Assembly: GCA_964397775.1 (NCBI GenBank)
Contig: CAYNKL010000043.1
Location: 1 to 28,536 of the forward strand
DNA length: 28,536 bases
Direction: 5' to 3'
DNA from: Allosediminivita sp964397775
GTDB lineage: Bacteria; Pseudomonadota; Alphaproteobacteria; Rhodobacterales; Rhodobacteraceae
Position 1 is the first letter of the stretch, and each line of letters opens with the position of its first letter. Made by a program: the position numbers and the translations under genes. This document shows, piece after piece, positions 22,684-28,536 of this stretch. Under the pieces are notes generated by a model. The model did no database searches. It was not told where the DNA came from and saw only the letters and a list, made by a program, of their open reading frames with translations.

Positions 22684-23952
22684 TCAGGCAGCCCGACGGG
22701 GCCGACGGCGGCGCGCCTGGCCGCCGGGTTTACCTGCCGACTGGGGCTTGCCCTGACCGCGTCCGCGGCCACGACCGCCTCCGCCACCACCGCGACGGCC
22801 CGGCTTTTCGGCCTCCGAAGCCGCCGGACGGCTGCCCGAAGCGACGGGGATATCGATCTTCATCAGCTTCTCGATCTGGCCGAGCAGGCCGACCTCTTCG
22901 GGCGAGCAGAGCGAGATCGCCTCACCCTCACGCCCGGCCCGCGCCGTCCGCCCGATCCGGTGGACGTAGTTGTCCGGGGTCTCGGGAAGGTCATGGTTGA
23001 TCACATAGGCCACGCCCGGGATGTCGATCCCCCGCGCGGCCACGTCCGTGGCCACGAGGATCGTCGTCGTCCCGTCGCGGAAGGCCTTGATCGCCCGGTC
23101 GCGCTGACCCTGGCTCTTGTTGCCGTGGATCGAGGCGGCGTTGTAGCCGTCCGCCACAAGGCTCTTCATGAGCTTCTCGCAGCCGTGCTTGGTCCGCCCG
23201 AAGACAAGGGTGAGCGCGTCGCGATCCGCAGAGAGGATTTCACGAAGCTTGTCGCCCTTGCGGGTCTTGTCGAGGAAGTGGACCGACTGGGTGATCTTGT
23301 CCGCCGCCTTGCCCGGGGGGGAGACCTGCACCCGCTTCGGGTTGTTCAGGTATGCGCGCGACAGTTCTTCCATCTGCTTGGGCATGGTGGCCGAAAACAG
23401 CATGGTCTGGCGCGGCGTGCCGAGCGCCGGCGCGATCTTGCGCAGCGCGTGGATGAAGCCGAGATCCAGCATCTGGTCCGCCTCGTCCAGCACAAGGTGC
23501 TGCACGGTGCTCAGATCGACCGCGCCGCGGTCCATCAGGTCCATCAGACGGCCCGGTGTCGCCACCAGGATGTCGGTGCCGCGGCTGAGGAAATTGATCT
23601 GGCGGTTGATGCTCTGCCCGCCGACCACGGTGCCGATGCGCAGGTGGGTGTCACCCATCAGGCCACGCAGGCTCTCGGCGATCTGGTTCACCAGTTCGCG
23701 GGTGGGCGCGAGCACAAGCGCCTTGACCGACTTGGGCGCGGGTTTGCCCTGCCGGCTCAGCAGGTGGTCGATGAGCGGCAGGCCGAAGGCCAGCGTCTTG
23801 CCGGTGCCGGTCTGTGCCAGCCCGAGAATGTCGTGCCCGTCGAGCGCGAGCGGGATCGCTTCGTTCTGGATCGGGGTCGGTTCGTTGAAGCCCGCCTTCT
23901 GGAGGGCGGTATTGAGGGTCGGCGCGAGGCCGAGCATGTCGAAATCGAACAA
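22684..23952 (-). CDS. DEAD-box RNA helicase (RhlE-like)
   Basis: This 422-residue protein carries the DEAD-box motifs in order: the Q-motif region GFNEPTPIQ, Walker A AQTGTGKT (46-53), PTREL, DEAD (156-159), SAT (187-189), and in the second domain DVAARGIDIPGV and HRIGRTARAGR. The C-terminal tail from about residue 380 is rich in glycine and arginine, a typical RNA-binding extension. It unwinds short RNA duplexes in ribosome assembly or RNA decay. The start is TTG at 23952, set by AGGAAG just upstream and by the family N-terminus (FDFDMLGLAPTL). A consensus-like promoter is seen about 225 bases upstream. Confidence 0.94.
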   Translation of the reverse strand: MFDFDMLGLAPTLNTALQKAGFNEPTPIQNEAIPLALDGHDILGLAQTGTGKTLAFGLPLIDHLLSRQGKPAPKSVKALVLAPTRELVNQIAESLRGLMGDTHLRIGTVVGGQSINRQINFLSRGTDILVATPGRLMDLMDRGAVDLSTVQHLVLDEADQMLDLGFIHALRKIAPALGTPRQTMLFSATMPKQMEELSRAYLNNPKRVQVSPPGKAADKITQSVHFLDKTRKGDKLREILSADRDALTLVFGRTKHGCEKLMKSLVADGYNAASIHGNKSQGQRDRAIKAFRDGTTTILVATDVAARGIDIPGVAYVINHDLPETPDNYVHRIGRTARAGREGEAISLCSPEEVGLLGQIEKLMKIDIPVASGSRPAASEAEKPGRRGGGGGGRGRGRGQGKPQSAGKPGGQARRRRPRRAA

Positions 23953-24176
23953 GTTACTTCCTTTGCAGCCGCGAGGGCACACATGCCGGCGGCAGATCGC
24001 GTGGTCCCGCCAAAGGGCGCGACGCGCGAGAGGGTGCAGCGCGGCCTCGGGATACGCGGGCGTGTCCCGCGGCTCCGGCCGTCGCTTCAGAACCCTGCGT
24101 GATGGGGAACCGGGATGGGTGCGCTGTGGGCGTCTTCTCGCCCTGCCTGCTCACGCGGCGGCGCAGCGTCCTGCCT

Positions 24177-24205
24177 GATATGCGTCGCGAGGGGCGGTCT
24201 GTCAA
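24177..24205 (-). promoter_or_regulatory. Sigma-70-type promoter for the helicase gene
   Basis: On the minus strand a perfect -35 TTGACA (24200-24205) is followed after 17 bases by CATATC (24177-24182), a moderate -10. This leaves a leader of more than 200 bases, and long leaders are common for cold-regulated helicase genes. No other consensus -35 was noticed in this region. Confidence 0.5.
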
Positions 24206-24218
24206 GCTTGCGCCGCCA

Positions 24219-24986
24219 TCATCCCAGGATGACGTCCAGCAGCATCATCAGGATCAGCCCGAAGATCAGCCCGCGCGTCGCTCTGTCCTGGTGGCCATGG
24301 CGATGGGTCTCGGGGATGATCTCGTGGCTGATGATGTAGAGCATCGCGCCCGCCGCGAAGCTGAGCCCCAGTGGTAGCGCGAAGGCCGACACCTGTACCG
24401 CCGCGACGCCGATGACGCCGCCGATGGGCTCGACCAGCCCCGTCAGTGTCGCGATCCAGACCGCGCGCAACCTGCCGTAGCCCTGGCCGCGCAGCGCCAC
24501 CGCCACGGCGAGCCCTTCGGGCGCGTTCTGCAGGCCGATCCCGGTGGCCAGCGACATGCCATTGGTCATGTCCCCGCCGCCGAAGCCGACGCCCACCGCC
24601 ATGCCTTCGGGAAAGTTGTGGATCGTGATCGCCATGACGAAGAGCCAGATCTTCGGCAGGGCACCGGGGTCGGAGCCTTCGGGCCCCGAGACGAAGTGTT
24701 CGTGCGGGATGCGGGCATTGAGCGCCGCGACCATCCAGGCGCCGAGCGCGATGCCGAGCCCGGCGACCAGTGCGGCCGCGGTGGTGCTGCCATAGATTTC
24801 TTCGCCGCGGGCGACCCCGGGAAGGATGAGCGAGAAGAACGACGCCGAGATCATCACGCCGGCGGCAAAGCCCAGAAGCGTGTCGCGGTTCGACCGCGAG
24901 ATTGTCCGGCCGAAGGCCACGGGAAGCGCGCCCACCGCGGTCATCATCCCGGCGCAGAGGCTGGCAAGAAGGCCCCAGAGGATCAT
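24219..24986 (-). CDS. ZIP family metal transporter
   Basis: This 255-residue membrane protein has the ZIP signature in two helices: ITIHNFPEGMAVG (HNFPEG at 123-128) and GLQNAPEGLAVAV (NAPEG at 154-158), followed by SHEIIPETHRHGH. These histidines and glutamates form the metal path. Bacterial ZupT-type proteins import zinc and other divalent ions. The start is ATG at 24986, with GGAGGA seven bases upstream; an in-frame GTG six bases earlier is too close to that site. Together with the CDF exporter, the window holds both a zinc importer and an exporter family member. Confidence 0.92.
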   Translation of the reverse strand: MILWGLLASLCAGMMTAVGALPVAFGRTISRSNRDTLLGFAAGVMISASFFSLILPGVARGEEIYGSTTAAALVAGLGIALGAWMVAALNARIPHEHFVSGPEGSDPGALPKIWLFVMAITIHNFPEGMAVGVGFGGGDMTNGMSLATGIGLQNAPEGLAVAVALRGQGYGRLRAVWIATLTGLVEPIGGVIGVAAVQVSAFALPLGLSFAAGAMLYIISHEIIPETHRHGHQDRATRGLIFGLILMMLLDVILG

Positions 24987-25085
24987 GCCCACGTCCTCCG
25001 CGGGCTGAAGCTGTTGCGGTCGAGTGCGTATCTTGCGGCCATGAGAGCTCCTTTGCGCCGGATGCCATCGTCATTGGAAAAGGGT

Positions 25086-25095
25086 NNNNNNNNNN
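25086..25095. other. Assembly gap (ten N)
   Basis: Ten undetermined bases lie in the region between the divergent ZIP and lactate dehydrogenase-type genes. A run of exactly ten N is often a scaffold placeholder of unknown true length, so the promoter region of the downstream gene may be incomplete and the linkage unproven. Confidence 0.95.
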
Positions 25096-25205
25096 GCCAC
25101 GCGGCGCTTTGTCCGGCAGCCGCACATTGCGCGTCCCGCACCCCATCGGTAAGAAAACCTAACCAATCCTGACGAAACGCCGGCCCCCAAGGTGGAGAAC
25201 ACGCC

Positions 25206-26372
25206 ATGCCCGTCATCACCGAGATCGAAGACCTCAAGCGCATCTACCGCCGGCGGGTGCCCAAGATGTTCTACGATTACTGCGAGTCCGGGAGCTGGTC
25301 GGAGCAGACGTTTCGCGAGAATGTCAGCGATTTCGACAAGCTCTATTTCCGGCAGCGCGTCGCCAGGGACATGGCAGGGCGCAACACGCGGACGCAGATG
25401 CTGGGCGAGGATGTGGCGATGCCGGTGGGGCTGGCGCCGGTGGGGCTGACGGGGATGCAGCACGCCGACGGCGAGATCCACGCGGCGCGGGCGGCGGAGA
25501 AGTTCGGCGTGCCCTTCTGCCTCTCGACGCTGTCGATCTGCTCGATCGAGGACGTGGCGGCGCACACGAGCAAGCCCTTCTACATGCAGGTCTACACGCT
25601 CACCGATGACGACTTCATGCAGCGCCTCTTCGATCGGGCGAAGGCGGCGGGGTGTTCGGCGGCGGTGATCACGGTGGACCTGCAGATCATGGGGCAGCGC
25701 CACAAGGACATCAAGAACGGCATGTCGGCGCCGCCGAAGCTGACGCCGAAGAGCATGGCCAACCTCGCCACCAAGGTCGGCTGGGGACTGGGCATGCTGC
25801 AGACCAAGCGGCGGGCCTTCGGCAACGTGATCGGGCACGCGAAGGGGGTGACCGATCCCTCGTCGCTGACCACCTGGACGGCCGAGGCCTTCGACCAGTC
25901 GCTCGACTGGGACCGGATCCGGGAGTTCCGGAAGATGTGGGACGGAAAGCTCATCATCAAGGGGATCATGGACCCGCGCGACGCGCTCGAGGCGGTCAAC
26001 GTGGGGGCCGATGCCATCGTGGTGTCGAACCACGGAGGGCGGCAGCTCGACGGGACGATCAGCTCGATCCGGGCGCTGGAGAAGGTGGTCGACGCGGTGG
26101 GCGACAAGATCGAGGTCCATCTCGACAGCGGCATCCGGTCGGGGCAGGACGTTCTGCGGGCGGTGGCGATGGGGGCCAAGTCGACCTGGATCGGCCGGGC
26201 CTTCGTCTACGGGCTCGGTGCGATGGGAGAGAAGGGTGTGACCCGCGCGCTGGAGGTCATCCAGAAGGAGATGGAGACCACCATGGGGCTCTGCGGGGTG
26301 ACCGACGTCAAGGATGTGGACCGCGATATCCTGATGGTGCCCAAGGGCTTTTCGGGCGACTGGGCCGAGTGA
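25206..26372 (+). CDS. lldD: FMN-dependent alpha-hydroxy-acid (L-lactate) dehydrogenase
   Basis: This 388-residue protein is of the standard length for the family. Motifs include PVGLAPVGLTGMQHADGE near the N-terminus, PFYMQVYTLTD, the FMN/substrate segment KGIMDPRDALEAVNVGADAIVVSNHGGRQLDG with catalytic His276, and HLDSGIRSGQDVLRAVAMGA. It oxidises an L-2-hydroxy acid, most probably L-lactate, passing electrons to the respiratory chain. Glycolate or mandelate as substrate is not excluded. GGTGGAG lies before the ATG. The 83-base structured repeat follows 22 bases after the stop. Confidence 0.9.
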   Translation: MPVITEIEDLKRIYRRRVPKMFYDYCESGSWSEQTFRENVSDFDKLYFRQRVARDMAGRNTRTQMLGEDVAMPVGLAPVGLTGMQHADGEIHAARAAEKFGVPFCLSTLSICSIEDVAAHTSKPFYMQVYTLTDDDFMQRLFDRAKAAGCSAAVITVDLQIMGQRHKDIKNGMSAPPKLTPKSMANLATKVGWGLGMLQTKRRAFGNVIGHAKGVTDPSSLTTWTAEAFDQSLDWDRIREFRKMWDGKLIIKGIMDPRDALEAVNVGADAIVVSNHGGRQLDGTISSIRALEKVVDAVGDKIEVHLDSGIRSGQDVLRAVAMGAKSTWIGRAFVYGLGAMGEKGVTRALEVIQKEMETTMGLCGVTDVKDVDRDILMVPKGFSGDWAE

Positions 26373-26394
26373 TCCGGGGCGCCGTCGCGGGGGT

Positions 26395-26477
26395 GTCCCG
26401 GGCCGGGACGTCTTTGCCCTCTATATAAATCAATGGGTTAATTGTTCGAATTAACCTCGTCTTAAGATTGTCCCGCG
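26395..26477 (+). repeat. 83-base structured intergenic element, copy B
   Basis: This is the second copy of the element at 22561-22643, of identical length. It begins GTCCCGGGCCGGGAC, contains ATATAAATCAATGGGTTA, has a perfect hairpin GGTTAATT-GTTCG-AATTAACC, and ends TTAAGATTGTCCCGCG. An outer pair TGTCCC/GGGACA (26394-26483) encloses it. It follows the lldD-type gene in the same orientation. Confidence 0.8.
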
Positions 26478-26501
26478 GGGACAGGGGCGCGTGCGGTCCA
26501 T

Positions 26502-26990
26502 CTAGGGCTCGGCCACCGGCCCCCGGTCGCGGAGCGCTTCGCGGAAGGTGAAGGCCTCGGGCGAGGGGCCGTGGCTGTGCAGCGCCTCGATACGGGCAAC
26601 GCCCTCGGCCCAGGTCGGGCGATCCTCCCGACGGTGCCACCAGAGCACGTAGGGCGGCCACCGTGGCTCCACGAACCACTTGCGCCCCTGCGCCATGGCA
26701 CGGGCATGCAGGCCGCCGTAGATCCAGTCATGGGCCGAGGCCGCATCGCGCCAGAGCGAGAGCGTCGAGGGGGCCCAACCGTCGCCATTGTCCTGCCAGA
26801 ACCCGGGATAGACCTGCGGCCCCCAGCTTTCGGGGCCCTCGGGTTCGTCCGGATAGCCCGACCGCGCGATCAGCCCCGGCGCCGCATCGACGCGCGCAAA
26901 GACCGGATCGTTCAGCGCATGGAAGCCGTCGTTGGCCGGGTCCTCGGATGGCCTGGCGAACTGGCCGAAGGTGTAGAGGGCGAGGGGCAT
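26502..26990 (-). CDS. DUF3291 family protein
   Basis: This 162-residue protein is of usual size for DUF3291. Recognisable stretches are LALYTFGQFARP at the start, FHALNDPVFARVDAAPGLIARSG, WGPQVYPGFW and GGLHARAMAQGRKWFVEPRW. The family is ferredoxin-like (resembling antibiotic biosynthesis monooxygenases) but has no assigned function. The start at 26990 is chosen from the family N-terminus; the open frame continues upstream without similarity. It converges on the lldD-type gene and the structured repeat, and is divergent from the DUF3800 gene across about 234 bases. Confidence 0.82.
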   Translation of the reverse strand: MPLALYTFGQFARPSEDPANDGFHALNDPVFARVDAAPGLIARSGYPDEPEGPESWGPQVYPGFWQDNGDGWAPSTLSLWRDAASAHDWIYGGLHARAMAQGRKWFVEPRWPPYVLWWHRREDRPTWAEGVARIEALHSHGPSPEAFTFREALRDRGPVAEP

Positions 26991-27224
26991 GGGCTGGGTT
27001 TGGCAGAGGGGTGCGTCAGGTGCGTGACGTTTGGGGGATGGGTTTGAAGGTTTGCAGACTAGAGCGCTGTCGGCAAAGGTGAAGTTGTTTGGATATGTTG
27101 CGAACCAAGGACTTACGCTCTTCGTGACGGATTCTGCGTAGGGCACGAACGTCCGCCATGCTAAGCAAACTCTGGCCAATCGGTTCAAGGTTCCGGGCCA
27201 GGTGAGAGGTTCACATCGGAAAAA

Positions 27225-27974
27225 ATGACTTTAATTGTTGAGCATGACGGTACTCGTTCAGAGTTCGCGGATGATGCGCTTCTCGTGTTCATCGACGAAA
27301 CGGGTCACGAGGATTTCGCCGATCCGCATGCCCCTTTCTTCGGTCTTGCAGGCTGTGTATGCGCTGCCGGAGATTACAGCGTTTTTGTCGATAAACCATG
27401 GCAAATAGTTGAGCAATCTTTCCCAAGTTATATGCACCCGCTACATGCTGCCGATCTTCGGCCAGCAGAGATGAGCAAAGAGCAGCTCGCAGCGATAGAC
27501 GGCTTCTTTGCCAATGGAGCCTTTGTACGGTTCGCGACGATTGCAAAAGCTGAAATAGAGAATGAGTCAACGCTCCCCATTCTCCAGATCCTTGTGCAGC
27601 AGACCTTTCAAAGAGTACTCGATCTGATTAAGAAATCCGGTCGTGGTTTCAGCCAGCTGATAATTGTCATTGAACATTCCGAAAGGCTTGACGCGCAGTA
27701 CGCAGAGTATTTTCGCCGTAATCATCTCCAACGCAAAGACGGCAAGCCGGTGCCTACATTTGTTTGCACACAAGCCAAGTCCTCGGGTGAAGATTTCATG
27801 CGGGGTCTGTGCGTGGCAGACTTTCTTGCTCACACAGCCGGTAGTATGTCGCGAACGACCCAAGGTGGAAGGCAGTGTGCCACACGGCGAGATTTTAATA
27901 ACGCCTTCCAACACGATTGGGCAGTCCACTCATTCTTAGACGCAATAAGGGCGAAGCCAAGCGATGTAAGCTAA
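27225..27974 (+). CDS. DUF3800 domain protein
   Basis: This 249-residue protein has the DUF3800 opening LLVFIDETGHEDF followed by PFFGLAGCVCAAG. A second conserved part, FSQLIIVIEHSERLD, lies in the middle, and SSGEDFMRGLCVADFLAH near the end resembles the conserved aspartate of the family. DUF3800 proteins are thought to have an RNase H-like fold; their function is not established, and they often occur in mobile or defence-associated regions. The gene and its upstream region are clearly AT-richer than the rest of the window, with A/T-ending codons common, which suggests recent acquisition. The ribosome binding site is weak. Confidence 0.75.
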   Translation: MTLIVEHDGTRSEFADDALLVFIDETGHEDFADPHAPFFGLAGCVCAAGDYSVFVDKPWQIVEQSFPSYMHPLHAADLRPAEMSKEQLAAIDGFFANGAFVRFATIAKAEIENESTLPILQILVQQTFQRVLDLIKKSGRGFSQLIIVIEHSERLDAQYAEYFRRNHLQRKDGKPVPTFVCTQAKSSGEDFMRGLCVADFLAHTAGSMSRTTQGGRQCATRRDFNNAFQHDWAVHSFLDAIRAKPSDVS

Positions 27975-28108
27975 TCCAAGCACTCGTTGCGTTAGAAGCC
28001 ACCCTTAGTGCTAACTGGCGCAACTGTATCGAACGGCAAAAAGTCCTTAATCCGGACAGTTGAACGGCCCGCGTGCAAAGAGCCTCTCAGAACCCACCAC
28101 AAAGACGC
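27975..28108. other. Region downstream of the DUF3800 gene
   Basis: This gap contains no gene. AGCACT and AGTGCT form a widely spaced inverted repeat just after the stop, too loose to call a terminator. The tandem repeats begin at 28109. Confidence 0.3.
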
Positions 28109-28279
28109 CTGAACGCGAAGCCCCCTGCGCGGAATCAAGGCCGAAGGCCGCCGCGCATCGCAGCCGCGCCCCCACGCGGCGGCGATTTGGTGACGCTGGG
28201 TGCTTCGTGTCGGGGTCTTCCGGGTTTGCTGAAATAAAGCGCGCGGATCGGCAGTTTGGATCGCCACCGCGCGCGGCTG
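28109..28279. repeat. Tandem structured repeat, copy 1
   Basis: This unit of about 171 bases starts CTGAACGCGAAGCCCC and ends GATCGCCACCGCGCGCGGCT. An internal inverted repeat pairs GCCGCCGCG with CGCGGCGGC. A related copy begins at 28338. It holds no credible gene. Confidence 0.75.
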
Positions 28280-28337
28280 CGCTGCGCGGCTTTGTGCTTT
28301 GGATCGGGCGGCGGTGCAGTGCCCGGCGTTCTGACTT

Positions 28338-28536
28338 CTGAACGCGAAGCCCCCCGCGCGGAATCGAGGGCCGTAGGCCCGCCGCGCATCGTCATGCTGG
28401 ACGCATGCCTCCGGCATGACCGCGCTCCCACGCGGCGGCGATTTGGTGAAGCTAGGTGCGTCGTGTCGAGGTCTTTCGGGGTTGCCGGGATAAAGCGGGC
28501 GGATCGACGGTTGGGATCGCCACCGCGCGCGGCTGT
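28338..28536. repeat. Tandem structured repeat, copy 2 (runs to the window edge)
   Basis: Same start and end motifs as copy 1, but with about 30 extra bases (about 28391-28420) forming their own inverted repeat GTCATGC...GCATGAC. The extra piece replaces a short GC stretch in copy 1, so it looks like an inserted or exchanged palindromic module. The unit reaches the window edge and may continue in further copies. Confidence 0.75.

Noticed and set aside
27992..28431. Open frames of 98-141 codons across the terminal repeats
   Set aside because: They change frame between the two repeat copies and translate to Arg/Ala-rich low-complexity sequence. The repeat structure explains them better.
1..28536. 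tRNA, rRNA, CRISPR arrays, insertion sequences
   Set aside because: No tRNA-like cloverleaf, rRNA sequence, regularly spaced repeat-spacer array or transposase was recognised on reading both strands.

Overview
The window is high-GC chromosomal DNA from an alphaproteobacterium, most likely the Rhodobacteraceae/Roseobacter group. The evidence is the gene content: a rpoD tail, nrdR-ribD-ribE, a full sox cluster in the Paracoccus/Roseobacter order, and a protein with the VPLPA-CTERM tail typical of this family. Codon use is strongly GC-rich throughout, except around a DUF3800 gene near the right edge. One run of ten N (25086-25095) marks an assembly join, so linkage across it is not proven by the sequence.

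Left part (1-7260): the end of rpoD and its terminator, two dehydrogenase-fold genes on the minus strand (NmrA-like and SDR), a YjbQ-family gene, a DUF1353 gene, then nrdR overlapping ribD. A minus-strand lipoprotein of the polysaccharide-export (Wza-like) family, with its own terminator, lies between ribD and ribE (riboflavin synthase).

Centre (7253-19446): a sulfur-oxidation island. On the minus strand are an MFS transporter, a YeeE/YedE-type permease (soxT), a Ca2+/Na+ antiporter, and soxR-soxS. Divergent from soxS run soxVW, soxXYZA, soxB and soxCD. These encode the periplasmic thiosulfate-oxidising complex (SoxXA, SoxYZ, SoxB, SoxCD) and its thiol-reduction system (SoxS, SoxV, SoxW). SoxR is an ArsR-type regulator with two cysteines placed as in the persulfide sensor SqrR. 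A related inverted-repeat motif lies upstream of soxS/soxV, soxX and soxC, with weaker versions before soxB and soxT. Strong hairpins follow soxZ, soxA and soxD. soxEFGH are not present downstream.

Right part (19528-28536): a His-rich cation diffusion facilitator, a VPLPA-CTERM surface protein behind a 516-base gap, a HEAT-repeat (DNA-alkylation-repair-like) protein, a DEAD-box RNA helicase with a TTG start, a ZIP metal transporter, an FMN-dependent L-lactate dehydrogenase-type enzyme, a DUF3291 protein and an AT-richer DUF3800 gene. Two kinds of non-coding repeat stand out. One is an 83-base structured element present once downstream of the helicase and once downstream of the lactate dehydrogenase gene, in the same orientation relative to each gene. 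The other is a tandem pair of longer GC-rich structured repeats at the extreme right end. No RNA genes, CRISPR arrays or insertion sequences were recognised.
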